From positions 1,431,225 through 1,495,224 of the forward strand of contig NZ_CP020991.1 of NCBI RefSeq assembly GCF_002874775.1: DNA of 64,000 nt, given 5' to 3'. Of this stretch, positions 8,661 to 19,524 are shown piece after piece; position 1 is the stretch's first letter; the number at the start of each line of letters is the position of its first letter. Under the pieces are notes generated by a model. The model saw only the letters and a list, made by a program, of their open reading frames with translations, was not told the DNA's origin and did not search any database. Source of the DNA: Monoglobus pectinilyticus (GTDB lineage Bacteria > Bacillota > Clostridia > Monoglobales > Monoglobaceae). The translations under genes were made by a program, and so were the position numbers.

Positions 8661-11438
8661 TTATTTATTCTTTCCAATAAATTTTTCTAAAGTTGCATAC
8701 AGAAGTTCCGGATTAATAGGTTTTGCAAGATGCTCGTTTATACCTGCTGATAAAGATTTTTCGATATCCTCCTGATAAGCGTTTGCGGACATGGCGATTA
8801 TAGGTATATTTTTAGCGTCAGGGCGGTTAAGTTTTCTTATTTTTTTTGTAGTCTCAAGTCCGTCCATTACCGGCATTCTTATGTCCATAAGAATTGCGTC
8901 AAATTCATATTGGTCTGATGACCTAAACTTATTTAAACCGTCAAGGCCGTTCTTGGCGCTTACTACTGTGACTCCCTTATTTTCCAAAATTTTTTCTGCT
9001 ATTTCGGTGTTTAAGGGATGGTCTTCCACCAAAAGCACCTTTTTTCCATTTAAATCACCTATTAAATTATCAGCTATTTTATTAGTAACAATCTGCTCTT
9101 TTGCAGCCAATGGAATTTCAAGATGAATAATTACTGTTGTACCCTTTCCTTCTTTACTGCTTACATTAATATTCCCGCCCATGAGATCAAGAATATTTTT
9201 TGTAATGGCTAAACCGAGACCGGTTCCTTCTGTGGTGTTAGTATCATCATGTTCCCTGGCAAACGGATTAAACATTTCTTTTTGGAATTCTTCACTCATC
9301 CCAATACCGTTATCGGAAATTATATAATCAGCAGATAAATTTTTATTATTAACTAAGATATTTTTCATTTCATATTTAACTTCTCCGCCGTTTGGGGTGT
9401 ATTTTATAGCGTTGCTTAATATGTTGAAAAATATTTGATTAAAACGAACCTTATCAACGAACAGCGCTGTGTTTTCAGTTAATCCTCTTTCAATAATAAA
9501 CGTCACATTTTTATTGTTGCACAAAGGAGTAAACATGGCGCTTATGTTACTTAAAAAATCATTATAAAAATATACCGAAGGATTAAAGTTGAGACTGCCG
9601 CTCTCAATCTTTGACATATCGAGTATGTCATTAATCAAACCTAGAAGAAAATTGCTTGATGAATTTATTTTTTCCAAATAATCTAAAGTTTCTTCCGATA
9701 CATTGGCACTTTTTTTTGCAAGGTTGGTCATACCTATAATTGCGTTCATTGGAGTTCTTATGTCATGACTCATCCTGGAAAGAAAATCAGTTTTTGCAGC
9801 ATTTGCTTTTCTTAGCTCATCGTTTATGGATGATAAAGCTGCTTTTTGTTTTGAGATGGCGTAGTATCTGATTAACCATATGCAGGCAAATAAAAGAACT
9901 AAAAATATAATAAATAAAATGAAAATAAAAACTCCTGTATTTGTTTGTATAAAATAACTTAAGCTTGCTTCCGGAGCCATATTTGTTGTGTAGTTCAAAA
10001 GGGCTTGCGTCTGATCCTCGCTTTTAATAGTGCTTATTTCTTTATTAAAGATAGATTTAAGTATTTCAGAATCGCTTCCGGTAAATTTTATAGCGATTCC
10101 TATATTAGTTTCAGTTGTGGGAATAAAATTTACATCGGTGCGGTTTTCTTTGATTAGTATATTATTTGAGGTATATAGGCTTGAAAAAACGAGATCAACC
10201 TTTCCTTCTTTTAAAAGGTCAAAACACTCTTTTATAGTATTGCATTCTATAATATTATAATTTGGATTAGTGTGTTCAAGATAGTCCCTGATTGCCGGTC
10301 TTCCGGAAGTCATAGCTACTGTATATGAAGAATTGACATTATAATCAAATCCCCAGTTACAGTATAAATAGAATGGGAATTCAAAAATTGGTTTGGTGAT
10401 TTTTTCGTTATCACTCTCTTTAGTATATTCTGATGTATAATTATTAACTATGCTTATAAAAGCATATTGATTTTTTGAATCGTCAATTAAAGCTCTGTCA
10501 ACTAAAGATTTATATTGTATTTTGAGCCCGGTAGAGTGTGAAATGAGTTCACAGTTGTCAATAATTACGCCTTTCATATTTCCGCTTTTTTTATCTACGA
10601 AAGTTATGGGAGCAGCTTCCGGATCGAAAAAGAGTTCTATGCCGTTTGAATTGTTTATATAATCTTTTTCTTCGGAAGTTAAAGGGTCAACAGATATATA
10701 AGGAAAGTAATACTCAATCAGGGAATCTTCAAATTCAGATTCATAAAGTTTTATTTTTAAAATAGCATTATCAATCATTTCGGTGAGAGCTGAGTTGCCT
10801 TTCCAGGTGGTGAAATAAAATGGAGAGAAACAATACTTATCTAAGATGTTCCATTCAGGAAGGATAGTGTGAACGCTTGCCGCCATAATGTCTATTTCTC
10901 CATTTTGCAAAGCGTTGACAAGCTGAGGTTCGGTATCATAAAAAGTTAAAGAACCGGTTATGTTATGTTCAGACATCCAATTATAAAGCTCGCTTTTGCG
11001 GACATAGTCTATAGTACAGCCGATACTGGCGTCTGAAAATGAAGTGTAATCCTGGAAGGTATAATCTTTATCAGGCAGACAGGCAAGCGAAGCGTATGTA
11101 ACGCCGTATTCGTATTTGCAGAAGTCATAATTTTGCAGTCTTTCATCACTGGTTTGCATTGTGCCCACTAAATCAATTTGATGATTCTCCAACATTTTAA
11201 CAGCATTTTGCCATGTTCCGCAATCAACAAATTCATATTGCATTCCGGTATATTCAGAAATTTTGTCCAGATATTCTTTGTCATAACTTTTAACGGTTCC
11301 GTCATCTTCAGAAATAAAATAGTTTCCGCTGTTAAATTTAGCAACACGAATAACCTGCTTCGGCTCATAAGCAAAAACAGGTGAGACAGAAAGAAATATT
11401 ATATAAAATATAAGAAATATACTTACGAATTTTTTCAT
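8661..11438 (-). CDS. Hybrid sensor histidine kinase with two solute-binding sensor domains
   Basis: A 925-residue membrane sensor. After a signal peptide (1-23) come two periplasmic-type SBP_bac_3 domains (about 28-250 and 255-500), the first beginning VIRVAKFNSGNYFISEDDGTV. A single membrane helix follows (about 507-530, FIFILFIIFLVLLFACIWLI). The cytoplasmic part has HisKA with H558 in MSHDIRTPMNA, HATPase_c (NILSNAIKYTP, DNGIGMS, GTGLGLAITK) and a C-terminal receiver with D852 in LMDIRMP. It likely senses a small amino-acid-like ligand and autophosphorylates. No separate response regulator or transporter gene adjoins it. AGGAG lies 16 nt from the ATG, unusually far. Confidence 0.92.
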   Translation of the reverse strand: MKKFVSIFLIFYIIFLSVSPVFAYEPKQVIRVAKFNSGNYFISEDDGTVKSYDKEYLDKISEYTGMQYEFVDCGTWQNAVKMLENHQIDLVGTMQTSDERLQNYDFCKYEYGVTYASLACLPDKDYTFQDYTSFSDASIGCTIDYVRKSELYNWMSEHNITGSLTFYDTEPQLVNALQNGEIDIMAASVHTILPEWNILDKYCFSPFYFTTWKGNSALTEMIDNAILKIKLYESEFEDSLIEYYFPYISVDPLTSEEKDYINNSNGIELFFDPEAAPITFVDKKSGNMKGVIIDNCELISHSTGLKIQYKSLVDRALIDDSKNQYAFISIVNNYTSEYTKESDNEKITKPIFEFPFYLYCNWGFDYNVNSSYTVAMTSGRPAIRDYLEHTNPNYNIIECNTIKECFDLLKEGKVDLVFSSLYTSNNILIKENRTDVNFIPTTETNIGIAIKFTGSDSEILKSIFNKEISTIKSEDQTQALLNYTTNMAPEASLSYFIQTNTGVFIFILFIIFLVLLFACIWLIRYYAISKQKAALSSINDELRKANAAKTDFLSRMSHDIRTPMNAIIGMTNLAKKSANVSEETLDYLEKINSSSNFLLGLINDILDMSKIESGSLNFNPSVYFYNDFLSNISAMFTPLCNNKNVTFIIERGLTENTALFVDKVRFNQIFFNILSNAIKYTPNGGEVKYEMKNILVNNKNLSADYIISDNGIGMSEEFQKEMFNPFAREHDDTNTTEGTGLGLAITKNILDLMGGNINVSSKEGKGTTVIIHLEIPLAAKEQIVTNKIADNLIGDLNGKKVLLVEDHPLNTEIAEKILENKGVTVVSAKNGLDGLNKFRSSDQYEFDAILMDIRMPVMDGLETTKKIRKLNRPDAKNIPIIAMSANAYQEDIEKSLSAGINEHLAKPINPELLYATLEKFIGKNK

Positions 11439-11494
11439 ATAAATGTTATCATATCTCCTAAATAATTTTTTGACAATTATTAAAATTACATTTT

Positions 11495-11523
11495 ATTATA
11501 CACTATCTTATGCAAAAAAACAA
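11495..11523 (-). promoter_or_regulatory. Probable promoter of the histidine kinase gene
   Basis: On the minus strand TATAAT (11500-11495) is perfect consensus. A weak -35, TTGTTT (11523-11518), sits 17 nt upstream. The transcript would start about 50 nt before the kinase ATG. Confidence 0.45.
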
Positions 11524-12419
11524 GAGAAAGAAAACATTAATATGACTTAGTTTAATTAATTAAGAAATAAACATTATTTATTGTTAAAAATTATATAAAA
11601 CATATAAGGCTACAAGTATTTGGTTTTTATAATGTAGTATAATGTTGATTAAACTGCTGAAAAGGTTATAATAAAGTGTATAAAAAATTAAGGTGAGTAT
11701 AATAAAAGCAGAAAAAACTATATAAAAATCTAGTATGACAAGCAGCAAATGGCGTGATTGCGTACACATCACAACTAAGTATGATTGTTGACGCTGCAGG
11801 GTTATATATAATTTAGTAAAATTTATAATGCTTAGTTTTTAAAATGTAGTCAGAGTTTGTGTAATCAAAATATTTACATTGAAGGTTATAGAAAATAAAT
11901 CACTTTGCATCACACACGCCTTACCGGTGTGTTCATGGTTACATATATACCGGTGTTTAGCAAAAAGCGCTGTATCTAGGATAATAATCATAAAATAGAA
12001 ATTATATAAAAAAGTGATATAGCAAACATCGGAGTGCATATGAAATCTGCCGCATAAGGCGCGCAGTTACGCAAAAGTTTATTATAAAAAGGTTTATAAT
12101 GAACTTTTCTAAGTGTATTCGTGCTTTAATATTCGCGTTTAAAATAATATGGTATTTAACTTAATAAGGTATGTAAACAGATACTTCACAACTAAGAAAT
12201 TATTAACATTGATGTATAATCAAAAAGAGACAATATGAATCAGACAAACTATCCCATGTTTGATAAACTGCGTTTTTTATATAATTTACTTATAATTTAT
12301 ATGACCTTAATTTTTCTGTCTAGTTTTTTGTTGAAATTTCAGTTCTGCACTTGTTTCAGTTATATATTCTTATTTACTTTACCTTTAATTTTTTATAAAA
12401 AAAGTAGATAAAAAAGTGC
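11524..12419. other. Intergenic region of about 0.9 kb, no gene recognised
   Basis: AT-rich and without a credible coding frame. The only local structure I noticed is a direct repeat TACCGGTGT at 11922-11930 and 11948-11956, spaced 26 bp, in a slightly less AT-rich patch (11900-12070). Its function is unknown. Confidence 0.4.
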
Positions 12420-12447
12420 TTGACAAACCGCTCTTATGTGTTATAAT
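12420..12447 (+). promoter_or_regulatory. Strong sigma-A promoter of the str-type cluster
   Basis: TTGACA (12420-12425) and TATAAT (12442-12447), both perfect consensus, with 16-nt spacing. The -10 is preceded by TGTG. It lies about 70 nt before the L7Ae-like ATG and is the natural promoter for the ribosomal protein genes that follow. Confidence 0.85.
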
Positions 12448-12516
12448 AGAATGGTTCGTGTAATGAATGGTGTAATAGGATATATTTACCGTTTACATTT
12501 ATTTTTGAGGTTTGTT

Positions 12517-12759
12517 ATGGAAAATTTGAAACATAGAAATAAGGTTATTGGTGTCAAGCAAGTGAAAAATGCTTTGAAAAGCGGACGTGCTGACATGGTT
12601 TATGTTGCAGATGACGCTGATACCTCTGTGACACAATCAATATTTGAAATGTGTCGTGAAAACGGTATAGAACCTATTATTGTCGAAACACGAAAAGAGC
12701 TCGGAAGAGCCTGCGGCATTGATGTTTTTACAGCTGCTGCCGCAACATTAAAAAGTTAA
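12517..12759 (+). CDS. L7Ae-family ribosomal protein (YbxF/RplGB type)
   Basis: An 80-residue RNA-binding protein of the L7Ae/L30e family, which binds kink-turn RNA. The typical fold is seen in IGVKQVKNALKSGRADMVYVADDAD, then EMCRENGIEPIIVETRKELGRACGIDV. The ATG at 12517 was chosen because GAGG lies 6 nt upstream and the family N-terminus begins there; the frame extends 27 codons further upstream across the promoter. In Firmicutes this gene usually sits between rpoC and rpsL. Here rpoBC is absent upstream and the gene has its own strong promoter. Confidence 0.88.
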   Translation: MENLKHRNKVIGVKQVKNALKSGRADMVYVADDADTSVTQSIFEMCRENGIEPIIVETRKELGRACGIDVFTAAAATLKS

Positions 12760-12777
12760 AACCGCCTTAGGCGTTTT
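12757..12777 (+). terminator. Short hairpin with U-run between the L7Ae-like gene and rpsL
   Basis: CGCC-TTA-GGCG with flanking A/T pairs (one C-T mismatch) is followed by TTTTTAT. The stem is short, so it may give only partial termination before rpsL. Confidence 0.4.
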
Positions 12778-12813
12778 TATAAATTTATTATATTATGTAT
12801 GGAGGTGAACATA

Positions 12814-13224
12814 TTGCCAACGTTTAACCAATTAGTTAGAAAGGGCAGAGCTACAATAGAAAAGAAGTCAACAGCTCCGGCGCTATTGAAAGGTGTTAAT
12901 ACAATCAAAAAGCGTCCTACAGACCAGGCTTCTCCTCAGAAGAGAGGAGTATGTACTTCTGTTAGAACTATGACTCCTAAAAAGCCTAACTCAGCCCTGC
13001 GTAAGGTTGCCAGAGTACGTCTCACAAACGGAATCGAGGTTTCTGCTTATATTCCGGGTATCGGACACAATTTGCAGGAGCATAGTGTTGTTATGATTCG
13101 CGGAGGACGTATAAAGGACCTTCCTGGTGTACGTTACCACATTATCCGCGGTACTCTTGATACATCAGGTGTGGACGCACGTAGACAGTCAAGGTCTAAG
13201 TATGGTGCAAAGAGACCTAAATAG
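12814..13224 (+). CDS. rpsL: 30S ribosomal protein S12
   Basis: Decoding-centre protein of the small subunit, 136 residues from the chosen start. Family hallmarks are [32 protein letters not shown] (streptomycin-contact loop) and [15 protein letters not shown], which holds the aspartate that is methylthiolated in other bacteria. The start is TTG at 12814, 5 nt after GGAGGTGA (12801-12808), and gives the canonical (M)PTFNQL. An ATG at 12799 overlaps that ribosome binding site and is unlikely. It is second in the cluster, followed by rpsG after 130 nt. Confidence 0.96.
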   Translation: MPTFNQLVRKGRATIEKKSTAPALLKGVNTIKKRPTDQASPQKRGVCTSVRTMTPKKPNSALRKVARVRLTNGIEVSAYIPGIGHNLQEHSVVMIRGGRIKDLPGVRYHIIRGTLDTSGVDARRQSRSKYGAKRPK

Positions 13225-13354
13225 TCTCGCTAATTGAAAAATGTGTGCATATGTTTATATATAAAATTTGATTATATATGACCTATGTGCGCGACAGTGT
13301 TAAAAAACATTGAGTACCTTATGGTGAATAAACCTAGCGAAGGAGGGGAAGAAA

Positions 13355-13825
13355 GTGCCAAGAAGAGGTCATATAGCTCGTCGTGATGTATTGCCTGATC
13401 CTATGTATAACAGCAAGACTGTTACACGTCTCGTAAATAACATCATGCTCGACGGAAAAAAAGGTGTTGCTCAGAGAATAGTTTATGATGCATTTGATAT
13501 CATAAAGGAAAAGACAGGAAAGGATCCTGTTGAAGTATTTGAAGAAGCAATGAACAGCGTAATGCCGGTTCTGGAGGTTAAGGCTCGCCGTGTCGGCGGT
13601 GCTAACTATCAGGTTCCGATTGAGGTTAGACCGGAAAGACGTCAAACTCTCGGACTTAGATGGATTACTCAGTTCTCAAGACAGCGTTCTGAAAGAACGA
13701 TGGCTGAAAGACTTGCAAATGAGTTGATTGACGCTACAAACAGCACCGGTGGTGCATATAAGAAGAAAGAAGATACACACAGAATGGCAGAAGCGAATAA
13801 GGCATTCGCTAATTTCCGTTGGTAA
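13355..13825 (+). CDS. rpsG: 30S ribosomal protein S7
   Basis: Primary 16S rRNA-binding assembly protein of the 30S head, 156 residues, the standard length. Motifs include [48 protein letters not shown] and the C-terminal [17 protein letters not shown]. The start is GTG at 13355, preceded by GGAGGGG (13342-13348). It lies between rpsL and fusA in the usual str order. The 234-nt gap to fusA holds a structured element. Confidence 0.96.
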   Translation: MPRRGHIARRDVLPDPMYNSKTVTRLVNNIMLDGKKGVAQRIVYDAFDIIKEKTGKDPVEVFEEAMNSVMPVLEVKARRVGGANYQVPIEVRPERRQTLGLRWITQFSRQRSERTMAERLANELIDATNSTGGAYKKKEDTHRMAEANKAFANFRW

Positions 13826-13842
13826 TTTTTACTTTAAAAATT

Positions 13843-13915
13843 CACTCATCTTAGTCTTTTCGGAACCCTAGCGTACCGAATGTACGCGTCGGCTTCCTGC
13901 AAAGACAAATCTGAG
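13843..13915 (+). other. Structured RNA element between rpsG and fusA
   Basis: Nested inverted repeats can be drawn: CTCA/TGAG near the ends, GTCTTT/AAAGAC (13854-13859 with 13901-13906), GGAACC/GGCTTCC with one bulge, and a perfect apical GCGTAC-CGAAT-GTACGC (13871-13887). The order and GC-rich centre stand out from the AT-rich flanks. It could be a regulatory leader for fusA or a partial terminator; there is no clean U-run. Confidence 0.45.
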
Positions 13916-14059
13916 CAAATTTTCTTGTAAATAAAAATGATAATATAGGAAACTATATAATGGAAATTGTTTTGCCGGCGGTGCTGCCGGTGTGTAATAC
14001 TTGATATGCTGCAGGATTTGCCTGCGTGTAATACGACATTAGTCGGGAAGGAGAAAATT

Positions 14060-16141
14060 ATGGGTAGAGCGTTTTCATTAGAGAAAACCAGAAATATAGG
14101 TATCATGGCTCATATTGATGCCGGTAAGACTACCACCACAGAACGTATTTTGTTCTATACTGGACGTGTGCACAAGATTGGTGAAACCCATGAAGGTGCT
14201 GCTACCATGGACTGGATGGAGCAGGAGCAGGAACGTGGTATTACCATTACTTCTGCTGCTACTACAGCACAGTGGAAAGACCACAGAATTAACATAATTG
14301 ATACACCTGGACACGTTGATTTCACAGTTGAGGTTGAGCGTTCTCTGCGTGTACTTGATGGAAGTGTTACTGTTCTTTGTGCTAAGGGCGGCGTTGAGCC
14401 TCAGTCAGAAACCGTTTGGAGACAGGCTGATAAGTATCAGGTTCCAAGAATGGTATATGTTAATAAGATGGATATCATGGGCGCTGATTTTTATAATGTT
14501 GTTTCCATGATGAAAGACCGTCTGAAATGTAATGCTGTTCCTATTCAGCTTCCTATCGGAGCTGAGGACGAGTTCAAAGGTCTTATTGACTTGATTCAAA
14601 TGAAGGCTTTCATTTATTATGATGAACTGGGACAGGATGAAAGAATAGAAGAGATTCCAGCAGATATGGCTGATAAAGCTGCTGAATACAGAGAAGCAAT
14701 GCTGGAGGCTGTTGCTGAGACAGATGAAGAGCTGATGGATAAGTATCTTGAGGAGGGCGACCTTAGTATCGACGAAATCAAGAAGGCTATCCGTAAAGCT
14801 ACTATAGCAAACGAAATGGTACCTGTTCTGTGTGGTTCTTCATACAGAAACAAGGGCGTTCAGAATATGCTTGACGCTGTTATAGACTTTATGCCGTCAC
14901 CTCTTGACGTACCGCCTATTAAGGGTGTTGTGCCGAGAACAGAGGAAGAAGCTGTTAGACATTCATCAGACGATGAGCCGTTTGCTGCTTTGGCGTTTAA
15001 GATTATGACAGACCCGTTTGTTGGTAAGCTGTGCTTCTTTAGAGTTTATTCAGGAACACTTAACAGTGGTTCCCATGTTTATAACTCTGTTAAAGGAAAC
15101 AAAGAGAGAATAGGACGTATTCTTCAAATGCACGCTAACCACAGAGAAGATATTGACACTGTTTATGCAGGTGATATTGCTGCTGCTGTCGGTCTAAAGA
15201 ATACTACAACAGGTGACACACTTTGTGATGAGAGTGCTCCGGTTATCCTTGAGTCTATGGAATTCCCGGAACCGGTTATCCGTGTTGCGATAGAGCCTAA
15301 GACAAAAGCCGGACAGGAAAAGATGGGTATTGCCCTTGCAAAATTGGCTGAAGAAGATCCGACATTCAGAACTTATACTGATGACGAGACAGGTCAGACA
15401 ATTATTGCCGGTATGGGTGAGCTTCATCTTGAAATTATCGTTGACAGACTTCTGCGTGAGTTTAAGGTAGAAGCTGATGTAGGTAATCCTCAGGTATCTT
15501 ACCGTGAGACTATAAGAAACAAGATACATGTTGACCATAAATATGCTCGTCAGTCGGGTGGTAAAGGTCAGTACGGACATGTTGTTATGGATATGGAACC
15601 TCTTCCGGCTGGAGAAGGTTATGTATTTGAGAATAAGATTGTCGGCGGTGCTATTCCTAAGGAATATATTCCTGCTGTTGACGCAGGTATTCAAGGCGCA
15701 ATGCAGACAGGTGTTCTCGCCGGTTACCCGGTTGTTGACGTAAAATGTACTTTGGTAGACGGTTCTTACCATGAAGTCGATTCATCTGAAATGGCGTTTA
15801 AGATTGCCGGTTCTATGGCATTCAAAGACGGCTGTAAGAAAGGTAATCCGGTTATCATGGAGCCTATCATGAAGGTTGTTGTTAATGTTCCTGAAGAATA
15901 CATGGGAGATGTTATGGGTGACCTTAACTCACGCCGTGGACAAATTCAGGGTATGGAAGCAAGAACCGGTGCTCAGGAAATTACTGCAAACGTGCCGCTT
16001 TCTGAAATGTTTGGATATGCGACAGAGCTGCGTTCCAGAACACAGGGCCGCGGTCAGTATTCAATGGAGCCGAGTCATTTTGAAGAGCTGCCGAAGAGTA
16101 TTGCTGAAAAGATTATAAAAGAGAGATCAAGCGAGGACTAA
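14060..16141 (+). CDS. fusA: Elongation factor G
   Basis: Translocation GTPase of the ribosome, 693 residues. The G-domain shows [15 protein letters not shown] (P-loop), RGITI (switch I), DTPGHVDF and NKMD. Domains II-V follow, ending [23 protein letters not shown]. The start is the ATG at 14060, with GGGAAGGAG upstream and the canonical [20 protein letters not shown]. An earlier in-frame ATG at 13967 adds cysteine-rich residues not found in the family. It follows rpsG and precedes tuf, which has its own promoter. Confidence 0.97.
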   Translation: MGRAFSLEKTRNIGIMAHIDAGKTTTTERILFYTGRVHKIGETHEGAATMDWMEQEQERGITITSAATTAQWKDHRINIIDTPGHVDFTVEVERSLRVLDGSVTVLCAKGGVEPQSETVWRQADKYQVPRMVYVNKMDIMGADFYNVVSMMKDRLKCNAVPIQLPIGAEDEFKGLIDLIQMKAFIYYDELGQDERIEEIPADMADKAAEYREAMLEAVAETDEELMDKYLEEGDLSIDEIKKAIRKATIANEMVPVLCGSSYRNKGVQNMLDAVIDFMPSPLDVPPIKGVVPRTEEEAVRHSSDDEPFAALAFKIMTDPFVGKLCFFRVYSGTLNSGSHVYNSVKGNKERIGRILQMHANHREDIDTVYAGDIAAAVGLKNTTTGDTLCDESAPVILESMEFPEPVIRVAIEPKTKAGQEKMGIALAKLAEEDPTFRTYTDDETGQTIIAGMGELHLEIIVDRLLREFKVEADVGNPQVSYRETIRNKIHVDHKYARQSGGKGQYGHVVMDMEPLPAGEGYVFENKIVGGAIPKEYIPAVDAGIQGAMQTGVLAGYPVVDVKCTLVDGSYHEVDSSEMAFKIAGSMAFKDGCKKGNPVIMEPIMKVVVNVPEEYMGDVMGDLNSRRGQIQGMEARTGAQEITANVPLSEMFGYATELRSRTQGRGQYSMEPSHFEELPKSIAEKIIKERSSED

Positions 16142-16245
16142 TTAAAACCGGATGCGGTTATTTAACTGACTGTGTATGAGATTATTGACGATAAATGTCA
16201 TTTTTGTGACGAATTTGAAATTTTAAAAATTTTAACAAAAAAGTC

Positions 16246-16274
16246 TTGAAATTTCTATAATTTAATAGTACAAT
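16246..16274 (+). promoter_or_regulatory. Promoter of tuf
   Basis: TTGAAA (16246-16251), a 17-nt spacer and TACAAT (16269-16274). It lies in the 213-nt gap between fusA and tuf and gives tuf an independent transcript with a leader of about 75 nt. Confidence 0.65.
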
Positions 16275-16354
16275 GGGATAGTAATTTCATAATGCCGGAA
16301 TTATTTGGTTAAAGTTAAAAATTTAATTATTAAACATAAGGAGGTCATTGTAAA

Positions 16355-17557
16355 ATGGCAAAGGAAAAGTACGAAAGAAGCAAACCTCATGTTAATATTG
16401 GAACGATTGGTCACGTTGACCACGGTAAGACAACTCTTACAGCCGCTATTACAAAGGTATTGGCTATGGATGGAAAAGCAGAGTACGAAGCTTACGATAT
16501 GATCGATAAAGCTCCGGAAGAAAGAGAAAGAGGAATCACAATTTCAACAGCTCACGTTGAGTATGAGACAGAGAACCGTCACTATGCTCACGTTGACTGC
16601 CCAGGACATGCTGACTATGTTAAGAACATGATCACCGGTGCTGCTCAGATGGACGGCGCTATCCTGGTTGTATCTGCTGCTGATGGTCCTATGCCTCAGA
16701 CAAGAGAGCATATCCTTCTTTCACGTCAGGTTGGCGTTCCTTACATCATCGTATTTATGAATAAGGTTGACCAGGTTGATGACGAAGAATTGCTTGAATT
16801 GGTTGAGATGGAAATCAGAGAGCTTCTCTCAGAGTATGAATTCCCGGGAGACGACATTCCGATTATCAAGGGCTCAGCTCTTAAGGTTATTGAATCTACA
16901 TCTACAGATCCAAACGCTCCTGAGTATCAGTGCATCCATGAGCTTATGGACGCTGTTGACAGCTATATCCCAACACCTGAAAGAAAGAGCGATCTTCCTT
17001 TCTTGATGCCTATCGAGGATATCTTCTCTATCACAGGCCGTGGTACAGTTGCTACAGGCCGTGTTGAGAGAGGTCAGCTTAACCTTAATGATGAAGTTGA
17101 AATCGTTGGTCTTTCAGACGAGACACGTAAGGTTGTTGTTACAGGTATCGAAATGTTCAGAAAGCTTCTTGATTATGCTGAAGCTGGAGATAACATCGGT
17201 GCTCTTCTCCGTGGTGTTGCACGTGATGAAATCGAAAGAGGTCAGGTACTTGCTAAGCCGGGTACAATCACACCGCACACACAGTTTAAGGGTGAGGTTT
17301 ATGTCCTGACAAAGGATGAAGGCGGTCGTCATACACCATTCTTCACAAACTACAGACCTCAGTTCTATTTTAGAACAACTGACGTTACAGGTGTTGTTAA
17401 TCTTCCTGACGGCGTAGAAATGTGTATGCCTGGTGATAACATCACAATGTCTGTTGAACTTACAACAACAATCGCTATTGAAGAAGGACTTCGTTTCGCT
17501 ATCCGTGAAGGCGGAAGAACCGTTGGTTCAGGCGTTGTTACTGAAATCATTAAATAA
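16355..17557 (+). CDS. tuf: Elongation factor Tu
   Basis: GTPase that delivers aminoacyl-tRNA to the ribosome, 400 residues. GTP-binding motifs are [25 protein letters not shown] and NKVD. The beta-barrel domains are complete and end SGVVTEIIK. The ATG at 16355 follows AAGGAGGTCATT. Codon usage is strongly biased, as expected for a highly expressed gene. A clean terminator follows, so the translation cluster ends here. Confidence 0.98.
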   Translation: MAKEKYERSKPHVNIGTIGHVDHGKTTLTAAITKVLAMDGKAEYEAYDMIDKAPEERERGITISTAHVEYETENRHYAHVDCPGHADYVKNMITGAAQMDGAILVVSAADGPMPQTREHILLSRQVGVPYIIVFMNKVDQVDDEELLELVEMEIRELLSEYEFPGDDIPIIKGSALKVIESTSTDPNAPEYQCIHELMDAVDSYIPTPERKSDLPFLMPIEDIFSITGRGTVATGRVERGQLNLNDEVEIVGLSDETRKVVVTGIEMFRKLLDYAEAGDNIGALLRGVARDEIERGQVLAKPGTITPHTQFKGEVYVLTKDEGGRHTPFFTNYRPQFYFRTTDVTGVVNLPDGVEMCMPGDNITMSVELTTTIAIEEGLRFAIREGGRTVGSGVVTEIIK

Positions 17558-17578
17558 TTTTATTGATTATAATTTATT

Positions 17579-17614
17579 AACCCCCGAAAACTTATAGTTT
17601 TCGGGGGTTGTTTA
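17579..17614 (+). terminator. Intrinsic terminator after tuf
   Basis: A 13-bp perfect stem (17579-17591 with 17597-17609) with five C-G pairs and a 5-nt loop, followed by GTTTATTATTT. Confidence 0.88.
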
Positions 17615-18015
17615 TTATTTACAAAATTATATTAATATGAGTTTTAACTAACATTTGGCTAACCAACGTATTTTCTATACAGATAAATACGGATTATACA
17701 ATGTTTTTATTACTGTTGTATTATGTTGCTTCTGTTTGAGTTGTAATAAAGGTTTAGTTTATTATCTATGTTTGATTTGTCAATGTAAGATTAATGAAAA
17801 AGTATTTTAGCATATAAAGAATTTACCATGTAAATATATGAATTGAGCCAACTATATTTTTAATAAAAAAATAAATTGTGAAATAATTATAGAATTAAAT
17901 ATATATGTTTTTATATGTTAATTTACTGATAAGTCTATGTAATAAACGGAATTGTTTTATCTTGGAAAATAATCAAACTATGAATTTGAAATATTTTATT
18001 TTTTGTTCCCGGCTA
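17615..18015. other. AT-rich spacer, nothing recognised
   Basis: About 400 nt between the tuf terminator and the end of the convergent ruvC gene. No coding frame, repeat or strong hairpin was seen. Confidence 0.4.
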
Positions 18016-18516
18016 TTAAGATTGATTCAGTATATTTTGAACTCTGGGATTATATGAATGGGCGTGACATACTGCAATAGCTAAAGCGTCTGCTGTATCA
18101 TCCGGTTTCGGCACTTTTTCCAGTCCAAGAATTGATTTTACCAGTAATTGCACTTGTTTTTTTTCGGCTCTGCCATATCCAACCACTGCTTGTTTTACTT
18201 GAAGCGGTGTATATTCGTGTACGCTTATGCCATGATTAAGAGCTGATAACAAAAGAACTCCCCGTGCTTGTGCGACGTTTATAGCTGTCTTTTGGTTGCT
18301 GTTAAAAAACAGTTCCTCAATAGCTAAAAATTCGGGTTTTGTGCGTTCTATTATCGTGTTGAGGTCATCATGTATAGATTTAAATCTCTCATTCATATTT
18401 TGATTCGATTCAGTTGTTATCGCGCCATATTCGACTATCTTAAATTTGTTGCCTATATAATCTATAACTCCGTAGCCGACTATAGCATATCCGGGGTCAA
18501 TTCCAATTATTCTCAA
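18016..18516 (-). CDS. ruvC: Holliday junction resolvase RuvC
   Basis: Endonuclease that cuts Holliday junctions during recombination repair, 166 residues, the usual length. The RNase H-like catalytic acids are visible: D7 in GIDPG, E67/E68 in AIEELFF, and D140/D143 in [10 protein letters not shown]. The start is TTG at 18516, with GGAG 9 nt upstream, giving the family-typical (M)RIIGIDPG. ruvA and ruvB are not adjacent, unlike many genomes. Confidence 0.95.
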   Translation of the reverse strand: MRIIGIDPGYAIVGYGVIDYIGNKFKIVEYGAITTESNQNMNERFKSIHDDLNTIIERTKPEFLAIEELFFNSNQKTAINVAQARGVLLLSALNHGISVHEYTPLQVKQAVVGYGRAEKKQVQLLVKSILGLEKVPKPDDTADALAIAVCHAHSYNPRVQNILNQS

Positions 18517-19402
18517 AATTTATTACTCCATTTCTTTTTAATCTCTGTTTGTTTATATGATATGTAAAGTTGTAATTCTAAAAAACATGTTGTGAAAAAC
18601 TTATGTAAACATATAATTTATTTGAAATGCTTGATATTAACTTTGCTGCGTTAAATGTGTTTTTATATTTTTTTAATTAATTTGGACATTACTTCTGATG
18701 TAATGTCATAATCGCATAGTTCATTTTTCATGCTTCTTTTTCTTTCCAAAGTTATATAATGAAAAGAAATGAATCGTTTCTTCAAATATATATTTAGGAA
18801 GTTGATTTATATTTGTGTAGCTTTTATATGCAGCGTTTAAAAAGAAACTGCAATTATTGTTTCATGTCTAATTCAGTTTATCATAGTGATTACAACTATA
18901 GAATATTGATAAAACTCATAGCTGAATTATTTTGCTTTAAAGCAAAATCACACCAAGAAAATGTCCGTTTTATGCTAAGTTTGAAGATAAAGCCGTAATT
19001 TGCAGATATTTAGCTGATGTGCAAAGAACCCTGTTAGTAGTAGGTGTCCGGGGATTTTATCTAGTTTGTATTTTATTTTACATGCTTTTGAAATTTTAAA
19101 TATAGTGATAATATCAGCTGGCCTTATTCTAGCTAAATCTATCTCATACCATAAATCAAATATAATACTACATGCAGTATATCATATTCTTGTTATTAAG
19201 TCAAAAATTTTGAGATGATAAAGCTATTCAGACCAATCTAAGGTATAAAAAATATTAAGGTGTTATGTATTTTATTTTATAAAACTAAAAATATAATTTT
19301 GTTTAATTAATTTTTATATTTAAAAATAAATATAGCGCAATACTTGGTCATAGAACATTTTGTACAAAAGTGTATAAATGAAAAATATTGTATAAAATTA
19401 TA
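18517..19402. other. Intergenic region of about 0.9 kb, no gene recognised
   Basis: AT-rich. A small hairpin GACATTAC/GTAATGTC occurs at 18685-18707. A 61-codon plus-strand frame at 18813-18998 has no ribosome binding site, no family resemblance and low complexity, so I do not call it. The upstream part presumably holds the ruvC promoter. Confidence 0.4.
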
Positions 19403-19431
19403 TTGCAAAAGGTTTGTTATTGTGCTATAAT
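19403..19431 (+). promoter_or_regulatory. Promoter of the 2-isopropylmalate synthase gene
   Basis: TTGCAA (19403-19408), a 17-nt spacer and a perfect TATAAT (19426-19431). The leader of about 85 nt shows one CTTAC/GTAAG hairpin but no T-box or Leu attenuator that I could recognise. Confidence 0.7.
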
Positions 19432-19524
19432 AAATTCCTTACTAAAATCATAATCTTTTGGTAAGTTAGAGTTTTCAATATAATTTTCAGTAATTGTAAA
19501 TATCTTTGAAAGGAGGAGGTTATT

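Noticed and set aside
13967-14059. Cysteine-rich N-terminal extension of EF-G
   Set aside because: A canonical ribosome binding site and the family start lie at 14060; the extension is untranslated leader.
15194-15772. Long minus-strand frame opposite fusA
   Set aside because: Codon-biased highly expressed genes often leave open antisense frames; fusA itself is certain.
18813-18998. Open frame of 61 codons on the plus strand in the ruvC-leuA gap
   Set aside because: No ribosome binding site, no family resemblance and low-complexity composition; chance frame in AT-rich DNA.
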